A DNA stretch of 41,376 bases from Sphingomonas sp. CCH21-G11 (GCF_001555965.1 NZ_LSHX01000005.1:1-41376), one strand, 5' to 3'; shown: positions 7,345 to 16,719, counted from the stretch's first letter. The notes: a model not told the origin generated them from the sequence alone. A program made the numbers and translations.

Positions 7345-8838
7345 TCAATAGGTCACGATCTTGACCCGCTGGCCCGGCGTCAGCGCGGCGTTGGCCTGCA
7401 GCCCGTTGAGCACCAGGAAGCGTTCGAGGCGATTGTCGTCGAACACCATCCGGCCGGCGAGCGACTGGACGGTGTCGCCGCGCCGAACAGTGACGACGCG
7501 CAGATATTTGGCGCGGACCTGTGCCGCCTGCGCCGGGGTGAGCGTGCGGAACGAGCCGACCAGCGATTCGAGCGCGCCCAGCCCCCGCCCGGCGGGGGTG
7601 ATGAGCGTGAAGTGGAAGGCCTGGCGCTGGCCGGTCGCATAGGCAAACACGGTCGCGTCGACGGGCGTGCGGCCGCTCGATGCGCGGATCGTCGCATAGG
7701 CGGCGGGAATGCCGTTGACGGTGGTGCGCGCGACGCGGACGTTGGGCAGGCGCGCGTTGCTGCCCCCCAGCGACTGCATGACCGCGCGGACATAGCCGTC
7801 GAGATCGCCCGAATAGGGCGCGGTGGTGAACTCGGCCTGGCCCTGCTGGCCGGTGATCGTCACCGACCAGCTGCCGTTCTGCATCTGATAGCCCTGGGGG
7901 ACGGTGAAGCCGATGCGGAAGACGGGGTGAAGGAACTCGCGGCCCTGAATAATCCCCTGCTTGGGATTGTCGCCATAGACCATGCCGTCGATCGCGTTCA
8001 GATAGGCATCGCGGTTGCGCGGCAGGGTGGTGCCGCCGACGCGTGCGGCGTCGGCAAGCGCGGCGCGAACGCGCGACTGGGGATCGGGGTGCGTGCTCGC
8101 CCAGGCGGGTGCCGAGCGGACATTGCCGGCTATGCGCTGGTTGAGGGTCGATTGCGCCGACAGGCTGCCGAGCATCGAGGCGAGCGAATCGGTGTCGTAA
8201 TCCGCGCCGGCGAGGTAGCGCACGGCAAGCCGGTCGGATTCGGTTTCCTGGCTGCGCGAATAGCCGAGCGTGTCGAGTTGCGCGCCGGCGCCGACCGCGC
8301 GGGTGGCGAGGTTGCCGATCGTCGAATCGCCGAGCACCGCGCCCGTCACCATCTGGCCCAGCACGCCGAGGATCGTGTTGCGCGTGGCGCGCTGCTGCCG
8401 GCGCTGGCCGTGGCGGGCGGCGACATGGCCGACCTCATGGCCGAGCACGGCGGCGAGCTCGGCCTCGTCGTTCATCAGCGCCATCAGGCCGCGGGTGACG
8501 TAGACATAGCCGCCAGGCGTGGCGAAGGCGTTGTCGATCGGGCTGTCGAGCAGCGTCACCGTGAACTGGCGCGGATCGGCGGAGAGGCCGCTTTCGACTG
8601 CAACGCGACGCGCAATGGTTTCGACGTAGCGCGCCTGGGGTCCATCGTAGCTGCCGCCGAACTGCGCGATCAGCTGGGCGCTGGCCTGCTCGCCCTGCTG
8701 GCGCTCCTGCGCGCTGATCGGGGCGACGCGCAGTGGCAGATCCTGCTGGCGCTGGGCGCGGGCGGTGCCGTCGTCGAGATTGGCGGCCAGCAATGCGGCC
8801 GGCGCGATCCCCGCGGCGAACAGCCATTTGCGCATCAT
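7345..8838 (-). CDS. Exported M48-family metalloprotease (BepA-like) with LysM-like C-terminus
   Basis: A 497-residue protein with a signal peptide (MMRKWLFAAG...ARAQ, about 1-29). The peptidase domain carries HEVGH (His134, Glu135, His138) and a downstream QETESDRLAV segment that supplies the third zinc ligand. A middle domain of unclear role follows. The last 50 residues (VRRGDTVQSLAGRM ... LTPGQRVKIV) resemble a LysM repeat that could hold the enzyme on peptidoglycan. Relatives such as BepA degrade stalled outer-membrane proteins, which is the likely role. The start was chosen by GGGAGGAAACGAC just upstream. It lies 23 bases after putP and 23 bases before the Uma2 gene, so the three may be cotranscribed. 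Confidence 0.9.
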   Translation of the reverse strand: MMRKWLFAAGIAPAALLAANLDDGTARAQRQQDLPLRVAPISAQERQQGEQASAQLIAQFGGSYDGPQARYVETIARRVAVESGLSADPRQFTVTLLDSPIDNAFATPGGYVYVTRGLMALMNDEAELAAVLGHEVGHVAARHGQRRQQRATRNTILGVLGQMVTGAVLGDSTIGNLATRAVGAGAQLDTLGYSRSQETESDRLAVRYLAGADYDTDSLASMLGSLSAQSTLNQRIAGNVRSAPAWASTHPDPQSRVRAALADAARVGGTTLPRNRDAYLNAIDGMVYGDNPKQGIIQGREFLHPVFRIGFTVPQGYQMQNGSWSVTITGQQGQAEFTTAPYSGDLDGYVRAVMQSLGGSNARLPNVRVARTTVNGIPAAYATIRASSGRTPVDATVFAYATGQRQAFHFTLITPAGRGLGALESLVGSFRTLTPAQAAQVRAKYLRVVTVRRGDTVQSLAGRMVFDDNRLERFLVLNGLQANAALTPGQRVKIVTY

Positions 8839-8861
8839 GTCGTTTCCTCCCGAAATCCCGT

Positions 8862-10322
8862 TCAATCGGTGGCAGGAATGGCCGATGACCGGGATCGTTC
8901 CACTGGCGACGCGATTCCGGCCCGGCTGACGAGCAGGATCGCGACCGTGCTGGCGATGAAGCCGGGCACGATTTCATAGAGCCAGCCGCTCCACCCGAGC
9001 GCGATCCAGCCGATCACGACGAGCGCGCCGACGACGATGCCGGCGAGCGCGCCGTTGCGCGTCATCCGGGGCCAGGTCAGGCTGAGCAGGATCGCAGGGC
9101 CGAATGCCGCACCGAAACCCGCCCAGGCATTGGCGACGATGTCGAGCACCGAGCTCGACGGGTCGCTCGCCAGCGCGATGGCGACGAGCGCGACGGCAAG
9201 CACCGACAGGCGACCGGCGCGGACCAGCTCGCGCTGGCTCGCGTCGCGGCGCAGGAAGCGGCGGTAATAATCCTCGGTAATCGAGCTGGAGACGACGAGC
9301 AGCTGCGACGAGATGGTCGACATGATCGCCGCGAGGATGGCCGCGAGCAGGAACCCGGCGATCCACGAACTGAACAACAGCCGCGACAACAGGATGAAGA
9401 TGGTTTCGGGATCGGCGACCGCGATGCCGTTGCGCGTCGCATAGGCGAGGCCCGCAAAGCCGACGCCGAGCGCACCGACCAGGCTGACGATCATCCAGCC
9501 CATGCCGATGCGCCGCGCGACGGGCAGGTCGTCGACCGAGCGGATCGCCATGAAGCGCACGATGATGTGCGGCTGACCGAAATAGCCGAGCCCCCACGCG
9601 AGCGCCGAGATCACGCCCAGCAGGCTCGCATCGCGGAACAGGTCGAGCCGGGCGGGATCGACCGAGCGGACGGCGGCGACCGAGGCGTCCCAGCCGCCGG
9701 CCAGGTCGAGCGCGACCACCGGCACCAGCACCATCGCCACGAACATGATCACCCCCTGGACGAAATCGGTCAGGCTGACTGCCAGGAAACCGCCGAACAG
9801 CGTGTAGGCGACGACGACGCCCGCGGTCAGCCACACGCCGAACGCATAGGGCTGGCCAAACGCGCTTTCGAACAGCTTGCCGCCGGCGACCAGCCCCGAG
9901 GCGGTATAGACGGTGAAGAACAGGATGATGACCGCCGACGCGATCACGCGCAGCGGATCGCCGCCCGCGCCGAACCGCTTGCCGAGGAAATCGGGGATAG
10001 TCAGCGCATCGCCGACGCTGACCGTCTGGGCGCGCAGCCGCGGCGCGACGATCCGCCAGTTGAGATAGGCGCCGACCGTCAGTCCGACCGCAATCCACGT
10101 CGCCGACAGGCCGGTCGCGAACATCGCGCCGGGCAAGCCCAGCATCAGCCAGCCCGACATGTCGGAGGCCCCCGCCGACAGCGCGGTCACCGCCGGGCCG
10201 AGCGAGCGCCCGCCCAGCATATAGCCGTCGATGTCCGACGTCGATTTGCGCCATGCATAGACGCCGATGCCCAGCATCAGCGCGAAATAGACGGCAATGG
10301 TGACGATTTCCCCGGTGCGCAT
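8862..10322 (-). CDS. putP: Sodium/proline symporter PutP
   Basis: SSS-family transporter of 486 residues with about 13 predicted membrane helices. Diagnostic segments are GASDMSGWLMLGLPGA near residue 55 (sodium/proline site in helix II) and GLGYFGQPHIIVRFMA in the middle. It imports proline with Na+ for use as a carbon, nitrogen or osmoprotectant source. No putA is visible nearby. The ATG at 10322 is preferred; a GTG two codons upstream is possible, and neither has a strong ribosome-binding site. It lies about 50 bases downstream of acyP on the same strand. Confidence 0.92.
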   Translation of the reverse strand: MRTGEIVTIAVYFALMLGIGVYAWRKSTSDIDGYMLGGRSLGPAVTALSAGASDMSGWLMLGLPGAMFATGLSATWIAVGLTVGAYLNWRIVAPRLRAQTVSVGDALTIPDFLGKRFGAGGDPLRVIASAVIILFFTVYTASGLVAGGKLFESAFGQPYAFGVWLTAGVVVAYTLFGGFLAVSLTDFVQGVIMFVAMVLVPVVALDLAGGWDASVAAVRSVDPARLDLFRDASLLGVISALAWGLGYFGQPHIIVRFMAIRSVDDLPVARRIGMGWMIVSLVGALGVGFAGLAYATRNGIAVADPETIFILLSRLLFSSWIAGFLLAAILAAIMSTISSQLLVVSSSITEDYYRRFLRRDASQRELVRAGRLSVLAVALVAIALASDPSSSVLDIVANAWAGFGAAFGPAILLSLTWPRMTRNGALAGIVVGALVVIGWIALGWSGWLYEIVPGFIASTVAILLVSRAGIASPVERSRSSAIPATD

Positions 10323-10373
10323 GGCCACGGGCTAGCAGCATTCGGCCCCGCCGCGCCAGAGCGCGAGCGGAAC

Positions 10374-10652
10374 TCAGGCAGTGAAGCGTTTGGTGAACCC
10401 CTTTGCCCCGTTGAGCTCGCCCGGCGCGGTTTCGACATTGTCGACCTCCGCACTCGCCGGGCCGGTGCGGCAGGCGTCGACCAGCGCCGCCAGCGCCGCA
10501 TCCTCGCCCGACGCCAGGATCTCGACCCGCCCGTCGCGCAGGTTGCGGACCCAGCCGATCAGGCCCAGCCGCTTGGCGGTACGCACCGTCCAGTCGCGAA
10601 AGCCGATCCCCTGAACCCTGCCGGACACGTAAATCAGCTGTGTTGACGCCAT
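10374..10652 (-). CDS. acyP: Acylphosphatase
   Basis: A 92-residue protein with the family signature [13 protein letters not shown] (catalytic Arg in GFR) and [13 protein letters not shown] (catalytic Asn in VRN). It hydrolyses acyl phosphates such as acetyl phosphate or carbamoyl phosphate in the cytoplasm. The last part (KGFTKRFTA) departs slightly from the usual ...F.i.Y ending. The start ATG overlaps the stop of the NYN gene in the arrangement TGATG, which implies translational coupling. An in-frame GTG one codon earlier is less likely. Confidence 0.93.
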   Translation of the reverse strand: MASTQLIYVSGRVQGIGFRDWTVRTAKRLGLIGWVRNLRDGRVEILASGEDAALAALVDACRTGPASAEVDNVETAPGELNGAKGFTKRFTA

Positions 10653-11410
10653 CACCTTACTCTCTTCACGAACACGCGGCCCCCCTCGCGCCGCTCGGTC
10701 TGGAAATTGGGGACGGCTTCGATCAGGTCGGATAGCCGCGCATAGCCGTAATTGCGGGTGTCGAAGCTGGAGCGATTGCCCGCGCGCTGGCCGACTTCGG
10801 ACAGGCTGGCGAAACCGCGCTCGTCACGCCGGGCCGCATTATAGGCATCGACGATCAGCTTCACCAGTTCGGCATCGATCGGCGTCGGCTGTGCCTTCGC
10901 GCCTTCGACCGGGGCGGGCGCGGCCGTCCCGGGGACGGCGGGCGCGGCGTTGTCGATGAGCGCGGACACGTCGATGAAGCGGGTGCATGCCTCGCGAAAG
11001 CCCTCGGGCGTCTGCGCGCTGCCGAAGCCGTAGACCGGCAGCCCTTCCTGCTTGATGCGCAGCGCCAGCGGCATGAAGTCGCTGTCCGACGACATGATGC
11101 CGAAGCCGGTTACCCGGCCGCGCCACAACAGGTCCATCGCATCGATCGTCATGCGCATGTCGGTCGCGTTCTTGCCCTTCGTCACGTCGAACTGCTGGAA
11201 GGGTTCGAGCCCGTGGCGCAGGGTGAGTGCAGCCCAGCCCTTGAGTGCGGCCTTGCTCCAGTTGCCATAGACGCGCCGGATGTTGACGGTGCCCAGTTCA
11301 GCCAGGACATTGAGCACCGGGTCGATATAGGCGGGCGATGCGTTGTCCGCGTCGATCAGCAACACGATGTTGCCGCCCGGGGTCGTGCCGTTGCGTGTGC
11401 CCTGTTCCAT
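10652..11410 (-). CDS. NYN (PIN-like) nuclease domain protein with OST-HTH/LOTUS C-terminus
   Basis: A 252-residue protein. The N-terminal NYN domain has the conserved acidic residues of PIN-fold RNases: [25 protein letters not shown] and [12 protein letters not shown]. After a Pro/Ala linker (about 155-175), the C-terminal ~70 residues ([14 protein letters not shown] ... [15 protein letters not shown]) look like an OST-HTH/LOTUS RNA-binding module. I infer an RNA-directed nuclease or RNA-binding protein; the target is unknown. The start MEQGTRNG is preferred over an ATG 11 codons upstream. It is coupled to acyP through TGATG. Confidence 0.87.
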   Translation of the reverse strand: MEQGTRNGTTPGGNIVLLIDADNASPAYIDPVLNVLAELGTVNIRRVYGNWSKAALKGWAALTLRHGLEPFQQFDVTKGKNATDMRMTIDAMDLLWRGRVTGFGIMSSDSDFMPLALRIKQEGLPVYGFGSAQTPEGFREACTRFIDVSALIDNAAPAVPGTAAPAPVEGAKAQPTPIDAELVKLIVDAYNAARRDERGFASLSEVGQRAGNRSSFDTRNYGYARLSDLIEAVPNFQTERREGGRVFVKRVR

Positions 11411-11510
11411 CCCGTCCGCTGTAGGGCAGGGCGCGCAAAGCACAAGCAGCGCACGGCCACGTCCGCCGATGCTTTGGCACGGCCAGCCGAGCGCGCGGTC
11501 GCCCGGCGGC

Positions 11511-11993
11511 TCAGGGATAGCGGATGTCGATCACCTCATATTCGCGCTCGCCCGCGGGCAGGGTGACGCGGCGCAGGTCGCCCACCGCGGCACCGCGCAG
11601 CGCGCGCGCGATCGGCGCGTTCCAGCCGACCTGGCCGGCGCCGGTATCGGCCTCGTCATCGCCGACGAGCGTGAGGACGCGGCGGGCGTCGTCCTCGTCC
11701 GCGATCGTCACGGTTGCGCCGAACCAGACGCGGCTGCGGTCGGGCTGCTGTGCCGGATCGACGACGCGCGCCGCCTTCATCCGGCGGGCGAGCCAGCCCA
11801 GCCGCCGATCGATCTCGCGCAGGCGCTTTCGCCCATAGATATAGTCGCCATTCTCCGAGCGGTCGCCGTTGCCCGCCGCCCAGGAAATGGTCTCGACCAG
11901 CTGCGGGCGTTCGGTGGCCAACAGCGTGTCATATTCGGCCTTGAGCCGTGCATAGCCCGCCGGCGTGATATAGTTGGGCGGCGCGTCGCTCAT
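11511..11993 (-). CDS. greB: Transcription elongation factor GreB
   Basis: 160 residues, matching the family length (E. coli GreB has 158). The N-terminal coiled coil (YITPAGYARLKAEYDTLL) carries the acidic tip NGDRSENGDYIYGRKRL typical of GreB. The C-terminal FKBP-like domain ends VGDLRRVTLPAGEREYEVI. It enters the RNA polymerase secondary channel and stimulates cleavage of backtracked RNA. The ATG overlaps the stop of the upstream acetyltransferase gene (ATGA), so it is probably coupled to it. About 100 bases separate it from the NYN gene. Confidence 0.93.
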   Translation of the reverse strand: MSDAPPNYITPAGYARLKAEYDTLLATERPQLVETISWAAGNGDRSENGDYIYGRKRLREIDRRLGWLARRMKAARVVDPAQQPDRSRVWFGATVTIADEDDARRVLTLVGDDEADTGAGQVGWNAPIARALRGAAVGDLRRVTLPAGEREYEVIDIRYP

Positions 11994-12403
11994 GCGATCC
12001 GCTTGCCGAAGCTGATCCGCGGTTCCTCGCCATAGCCCAGCCGTTGCCAGAAGCCGGCGGCGGGATTGCCGGCGCGCACCTGAAGATTGACCTTGGCGCA
12101 GCCGAGCGCCGCCAGCCTCGCCTCCGCTGCGCGGACCAGGGCCGCACCGATGCCCCGGTCGCGATGGGCGGGGGCGACGGCGAGCTTGTAGAGCCAGCCG
12201 CGATGCCCGTCCCAGCCCGCCAGCACGGTGCCGGCGAGATGCCCGTCGGCCACCGCGATCAGGAACAGCTCGGGATGCACCGCGGCCTTCGCCGCGATAA
12301 CGGGCGCGGCCGCGCTGTAGGGCGGATCGTCGGGGAACACCTGTCGCCACAGCGCCTCGACATCGTCGAAGCGGTCGGGGGTATAGACCTGAATGTCGAT
12401 CAA
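11990..12403 (-). CDS. GNAT-family N-acetyltransferase
   Basis: A 137-residue single-domain GNAT. The acetyl-CoA pyrophosphate-binding loop is at about 82-95 (LAVAPAHRDRGIGAALV, the R/Q-x-x-G-x-G/A pattern), followed by NLQVRAGNPAAGFWQRLGY, the usual motif B. The substrate cannot be predicted. There is no ATG at the right place. TTG at 12403 (LIDIQVYTPDRF) is the best start and lies 2 bases after the lytic transglycosylase stop, so it probably relies on coupling. An open frame continues upstream but reads as an out-of-frame shadow of the transglycosylase. Confidence 0.82.
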   Translation of the reverse strand: MIDIQVYTPDRFDDVEALWRQVFPDDPPYSAAAPVIAAKAAVHPELFLIAVADGHLAGTVLAGWDGHRGWLYKLAVAPAHRDRGIGAALVRAAEARLAALGCAKVNLQVRAGNPAAGFWQRLGYGEEPRISFGKRIA

Positions 12404-12405
12404 GC

Positions 12406-14475
12406 TCAGCCCGGACGCTGCTTGCCGAGGTACCAGGACAGTTGCGCGGTCCCGCGCGACCGCGCGTACGCCGGGTGCATCAGGTCGTAGACGACCGCGT
12501 TTTCCAGCACGCGCTGGACATAGTTGCGCGTTTCGAAAATCGGAATTGCCTCGATCCAGTCGATCATGTCGACGCCGGGCATGCGCGGATCGCCGTTCGC
12601 CTTGATCCATTTGTTCACGTTACCCGGCCCGGCGTTGTACGCGGCGACGGCGAGCGGGTAGCTGCCGCCGTAATAATCCAGCATCCGCTGGATATAGCTG
12701 GAGCCGAGCTGGATATTATAGTCGGGGTTGCTGGTCAGCGCGCCGACATCATAGCCGAGCCCCAGCTTGCCCGCAGTCTCACGCGCAGTGCCGGGCATCA
12801 GCTGCATCAGGCCGCGGGCACCGGCGCGGCTGACGGCGGCGCGGTCGAACTGGCTTTCCTGACGCGCAATGGCGTGGATGATCGTGAAATAATCGCGCTG
12901 GCTGTCGGGCAGCTTGACCGACGGGAAACCGGCGGCGCTGTGCGCGGCGAGCCCGTTCAGCTGGGCGGAACGCCCGACCATCACGCCCAGGTCGAGCCGG
13001 TCGATTCGCCGGGCAAATTCGGCGGCGAGCGCATGATCGGCGGGCGTGGTTGCATCCTGCGCGATCTGGCGGACGAACAGGCTCTGGTCCTGGCGGTTGC
13101 CGGTGCGCCCGAGATATTCGGTGGCGCGCACGATTTCCCGATTGAGGAACGCGGTCCGCGTCGCCGCGTCGATGCCCGCCGTGCTGCTGGGCGGCGGGGC
13201 CTTGAGCGGCATGCCGGTGCGTTCGGCAGCGAGCTGGCCGTAAAAGAGATCGGAATAGGTCGCCGCCTGGGCGTAATAGCCATTCGCGGTGGCGCGATCG
13301 CCCGCCGCCTCGGCCGCGCGCCCGGCCCAGTAAAAGCCCTTTGACCGCGTTTGCGGCGTGCGCGAACCGCCGGCATAGCGCGCGAACATGCCGATCGCGT
13401 CATTTGGCCGGCCAAGCGATTTCATCGCGGTCTGCCCGGCCAGCCAGACCAGGCTGGTATAGTCGTCGCGCACGCCCAGCGACTGGGCGCTGACATCGGT
13501 GCCGGCGGCGAAGGCGTCGTCGACCTGGCGCGCGATATCATAGGCAACCGTGTATTGCCGGTCGGCCGCCGCCGCGCGCGCCTGGGTCAGCAGGACCTCG
13601 TACCATTTCTCGATATTGCCGGGCAGCGCGGTCAGGCGGCGCGGCTGCGCGAGATAGGCGCGCGCCGCCGCGCTCTGGCCGGCGTTGCGCAGCCAGGTTG
13701 CGCGATCCGCGATATAACCCGCCTCGTTGCGCCCGGCATCGTCGACGGCATCGCCCAGCACCGCGGCATCGGCGGCGTTGGTACGGAAGGCGAGCCGCGC
13801 GGCAAAGGTGGCGCGGCGCGCGGGCGAGGTGAGGGCGAGCTGACGCTGCCCGGCGCTGGTCGCGCCCTGCCACAGCAGCGCATCCATGCGGGCGTCGTGG
13901 TCGGCGGGCCCGATCGCGCCGGCAAATCCGCCTATCAGCCGCGCCTCGTCCGCCGTGCGCAGCACGCCCAATCGCCACGCCTGTCGCGCCTGATCGCGCG
14001 CGGCATCGCTGCGCCCGCCGGCCTGCAAGGCTTCGGCGTAGCGCAGATGCCCGGCCGCGGTCAGCGGCGGAAAGCGTTCAAAGAAGCGCGTGACGAGCTG
14101 GGGCATTTCCGCCCCCGAGCCCAGGATCGTCTCCGCCGCGGCACGCCGGCTGCGCTCGCCCGGCCAGCCGGGGTGCGCGAGCAGGAAATTGGCATAGTCG
14201 CTGAACGGCCAGTTGTCGGATTGCTGAAGCCGCTTCCACTCCGCGATCGGCGCGGCGATCGGGTCGGCAGCGATCGGCTGGACGACCTCACGGCTGGCGG
14301 CGGGGACCGGCGCCGGCACCATTTGCGGGGGCAGCAGCAGTTCCTGCATCCCGGTGGCGATCGGTGCCACCACCGGGGCGACTGCGCGCTCCATCGCCTG
14401 CCCGCTGAGCGCGAGCCCCGAAATGCCTGCGGCCACGATGCCGCCCTTGATCACCAACGCCACCATACTGGACAT
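12406..14475 (-). CDS. Soluble lytic murein transglycosylase (Slt70-like, family 1A)
   Basis: A 689-residue protein. The first ~45 residues contain a hydrophobic segment (VALVIKGGIVAAGISGLAL) acting as signal or anchor. A long helical superhelix follows, as in Slt70. The catalytic SLT domain lies at about 525-670, with catalytic Glu540 in ARQESQF, then GARGLMQLMPGTA and AVAAYNAGPGNVNKW. It cleaves the MurNAc-GlcNAc bond to leave 1,6-anhydro ends during wall turnover. The ATG follows GGAG at about 10 bases. It is divergent from dapA across 65 bases. Confidence 0.93.
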   Translation of the reverse strand: MSSMVALVIKGGIVAAGISGLALSGQAMERAVAPVVAPIATGMQELLLPPQMVPAPVPAASREVVQPIAADPIAAPIAEWKRLQQSDNWPFSDYANFLLAHPGWPGERSRRAAAETILGSGAEMPQLVTRFFERFPPLTAAGHLRYAEALQAGGRSDAARDQARQAWRLGVLRTADEARLIGGFAGAIGPADHDARMDALLWQGATSAGQRQLALTSPARRATFAARLAFRTNAADAAVLGDAVDDAGRNEAGYIADRATWLRNAGQSAAARAYLAQPRRLTALPGNIEKWYEVLLTQARAAAADRQYTVAYDIARQVDDAFAAGTDVSAQSLGVRDDYTSLVWLAGQTAMKSLGRPNDAIGMFARYAGGSRTPQTRSKGFYWAGRAAEAAGDRATANGYYAQAATYSDLFYGQLAAERTGMPLKAPPPSSTAGIDAATRTAFLNREIVRATEYLGRTGNRQDQSLFVRQIAQDATTPADHALAAEFARRIDRLDLGVMVGRSAQLNGLAAHSAAGFPSVKLPDSQRDYFTIIHAIARQESQFDRAAVSRAGARGLMQLMPGTARETAGKLGLGYDVGALTSNPDYNIQLGSSYIQRMLDYYGGSYPLAVAAYNAGPGNVNKWIKANGDPRMPGVDMIDWIEAIPIFETRNYVQRVLENAVVYDLMHPAYARSRGTAQLSWYLGKQRPG

Positions 14476-14540
14476 GATACGTCATCTCCGACTATCTGCC
14501 AGCCCTCTTTTCCGCTTTTGTTCGGAGTCTGATCGCCCCC

Positions 14541-15419
14541 ATGTTCACCGGCTCGATCCCGGCGTTGGTCACGCCCTTCCGCGACGGCGCGTTCGACGGG
14601 CCCGGCTATCGCGACCTGGTCGACTGGCAGATCGAAAGCGGGTCGTCGGCGCTGGTGCCGTGCGGCACCACGGGCGAGGCCGCGACGCTGACGATGGCGG
14701 AGCATTTCCACATCGTGCGCGTCTGCGTCGATCAAGCCGCCGGCCGGGTGCCCGTGATCGCGGGCGCGGGATCGAACGACACGCGCGTGGCGATCGGCAA
14801 CATCCTGGCGGCGCGCGAGGCGGGGGCGGACGCGGCGCTGATGGTGCCGCCTTATTACAACCGCCCCAATCAAGAGGGTATTTTCCGGCATTTCGAGGCG
14901 ATCGTCGCGGCATGCGACCTGCCGATCGTGCTTTATAACGTCCCCGGGCGGACGGTGACCGATTTCGCGGTCGAGACGATCGCGCAGCTGGCGCACAGCT
15001 TTCCCAGCATCGTCGGGATCAAGGACGCGACCGGGGCGATCGCACGCGTTTCAGCGCAGCGTGCGGCGTGCGGGCCGGAATTCTGCCAGTTGTCGGGCAA
15101 TGACGACATGGCGCTCGCGTTCAACGCGATGGGCGGGGTGGGGTGCATCTCGGTCACCGCCAATGTCGCGCCCGCGATGTGCGCGGCATTCCAGACCGCG
15201 TGCCAGGCGGGCAATTATGCCCAGGCGCTGACGCTGCACGACCGGCTGTTCGCGCTGCATACCGCGCTGTTCAGCGACGCGTCGCCCGGGCCGGTCAAAT
15301 ATGCGCTCGGCCGCGTGCGTCCGGGCTTTCCGACCGAGCTGCGCCTGCCGATGACCGAGCCGGGCGAGGCGAGCCGCGCGGCGGTGGACGCGGCGCTGGT
15401 GCTGGCGGGGCTGGTCTAG
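14541..15419 (+). CDS. dapA: 4-hydroxy-tetrahydrodipicolinate synthase
   Basis: A 292-residue class I aldolase that joins pyruvate and aspartate semialdehyde in the lysine/diaminopimelate branch. The Schiff-base Lys161 is in GIKDAT, the catalytic Tyr132 in LYNVPGR, and the pyruvate-binding GTTGEAATL loop is present. Length and positions match the E. coli enzyme. It supplies meso-DAP for peptidoglycan. It is divergent from the lytic transglycosylase and followed by a palindromic repeat before smpB. Confidence 0.97.
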   Translation: MFTGSIPALVTPFRDGAFDGPGYRDLVDWQIESGSSALVPCGTTGEAATLTMAEHFHIVRVCVDQAAGRVPVIAGAGSNDTRVAIGNILAAREAGADAALMVPPYYNRPNQEGIFRHFEAIVAACDLPIVLYNVPGRTVTDFAVETIAQLAHSFPSIVGIKDATGAIARVSAQRAACGPEFCQLSGNDDMALAFNAMGGVGCISVTANVAPAMCAAFQTACQAGNYAQALTLHDRLFALHTALFSDASPGPVKYALGRVRPGFPTELRLPMTEPGEASRAAVDAALVLAGLV

Positions 15420-15447
15420 GCCCCCAATAGCCCCCCCCCCGAGAGAC

Positions 15448-15521
15448 CCGTTCGTGTCGAGGGAAGTCGAGACACGTTTCCGAGCGAGCGTGCGTTTCTC
15501 GACTTCGCTCGACACGAACGG
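15448..15521. repeat. Palindromic REP-like element
   Basis: Two 29-base arms (15448-15476 and 15493-15521) are inverted copies differing at two positions, separated by 16 bases. Each contains the core CGTTCGTGTCGAG. The transcript would fold into a long hairpin. Elements of this type are, as I recall, scattered between genes in sphingomonad genomes. It may act as a terminator or 3' protector for dapA. The rest of the dapA-smpB gap (15420-15611) holds a run of ten C (15431-15440) and nothing else I recognise. Confidence 0.8.
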
Positions 15522-15611
15522 TTGAGTAAACGGGTTGGTGGAGGCAGGGGAATGCAGGTCCGCACAACCCCGCTTTCAATCCGCGGCGGCAGCGCCTATG
15601 TCGCGCCTCCC

Positions 15612-16094
15612 ATGGCTCGCCCGCGTCCCGCCACGTTCGACAAGGTCAAGACCGTCGCCGAAAACCGGCGCGCGCGGTTCGATTATGCGATCGAGACGGT
15701 CTATGAGGCCGGCATCGCGCTGACCGGAACCGAGGTGAAGTCGCTGCGCTTCGGGAGCGGATCGATCGCTGAATCCTATGCCGAGGTGAACGACGAGCAG
15801 GTGTGGCTGGTCAATTCCAACATCCCGGAGTTCAGCCATGGCAACCGGTTCAACCATGAGCCGCGCCGGCCGCGCAAATTGCTGCTCCACGAGCGCGAGA
15901 TCAACAAGCTGCACGGCGCGGTCGCGCGCGAGGGGATGACGCTCGTTCCGCTGTCGATCTATTTCAACAGCCAAGGGCGCGCCAAGGTCGAGCTGGCGCT
16001 CGCCAAGGGCAAGAAGGCGCACGACAAGCGCGACGCGATCAAGGAACGCGACTGGAAGCGCGAGCAGCAGCGGCTGCTCCGCGACCGGGGTTGA
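15612..16094 (+). CDS. smpB: SsrA-binding protein SmpB
   Basis: 160 residues with the SmpB beta-barrel: [40 protein letters not shown], then [20 protein letters not shown] and [13 protein letters not shown]. The basic C-terminal tail ([18 protein letters not shown]) enters the mRNA channel. It binds tmRNA for trans-translation rescue of stalled ribosomes. The tmRNA gene is not in this window. The start [11 protein letters not shown] is favoured; the frame is open for 30 codons upstream, but that stretch overlaps the repeat region and is not conserved-looking. The next gene starts 4 bases after its stop. Confidence 0.96.
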   Translation: MARPRPATFDKVKTVAENRRARFDYAIETVYEAGIALTGTEVKSLRFGSGSIAESYAEVNDEQVWLVNSNIPEFSHGNRFNHEPRRPRKLLLHEREINKLHGAVAREGMTLVPLSIYFNSQGRAKVELALAKGKKAHDKRDAIKERDWKREQQRLLRDRG

Positions 16095-16098
16095 GCCG

Positions 16099-16662
16099 AT
16101 GACCGCGCCCGCGCAGCCGGGCTGGTTCGCCCGGCTGAAATCGCTGCTGCCCACCCGCGAACAGATCGAGGCGGTGCGCTGGCTGCGCCCGGTGGCGCAT
16201 CGCGTGCTCGCGCCCGTCCTGTGGCGCTTCACCCGCCGGTCGGTCCCGCGCGGCGTGGCACTGGGCGTGATCGTCGGCATCCTGGTGCCGGTGGCGCAGA
16301 CGCCGATCTCGGCGCTGTTCGCCTTTCCGTTCCGCGCCAACATTCCGGTCGCCGCGGCGACGACGTTCCTGACCAATCCGCTGACCACGCCGCCGATCTG
16401 GGTCGCGGCCTACTGGGTCGGCCGCTGGATCCTGCGTCTCGACGCGCAGGTGCCGGGCAATCCGATCTCGACCAGCATGGCGGCGGATGCGAGCTTTCTC
16501 GACTGGCTGCTGGTCGAGGCGGGGCCGGCGACCGCGACGGGGCTGGTCGCGCTGGCGCTGGGCGGGGCGATCGTCGGCTACGGGCTGGCGGTGCTCGGCT
16601 GGCGGTGGTGGATCGTCCGCAAGTGGCGGCGCAGCCGACGGCAGGCCCCCCGGCGCGATTGA
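16099..16662 (+). CDS. DUF2062 membrane protein
   Basis: A 187-residue protein matching DUF2062: FTRRSVPRGVALGVIVGILVPVAQTPISALFAFPFRANIPVAA with the typical FLTNPLTTPPIW. Three or so membrane segments lie at about 55-75, 80-110 and 145-170, with a basic tail (RKWRRSRRQ). The function is unknown in the family. It follows smpB by 4 bases and is probably cotranscribed. Confidence 0.85.
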   Translation: MTAPAQPGWFARLKSLLPTREQIEAVRWLRPVAHRVLAPVLWRFTRRSVPRGVALGVIVGILVPVAQTPISALFAFPFRANIPVAAATTFLTNPLTTPPIWVAAYWVGRWILRLDAQVPGNPISTSMAADASFLDWLLVEAGPATATGLVALALGGAIVGYGLAVLGWRWWIVRKWRRSRRQAPRRD

Positions 16663-16719
16663 CTGAGCGTATCAGTGGGCTAAGACAGCGGCATTCACAC
16701 CAGATGGGGATGCCAATCC

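Noticed and set aside
11990..12610. A 206-residue version of the acetyltransferase starting at 12610
   Set aside because: Its first ~69 residues are the out-of-frame reading of the lytic transglycosylase gene and look random (Arg-rich). The GNAT fold begins at about 12403.
15431..15440. Run of ten C as a possible phase-variation switch
   Set aside because: It lies between genes, outside any frame and not clearly within a promoter spacer. No sign of a switchable surface gene.
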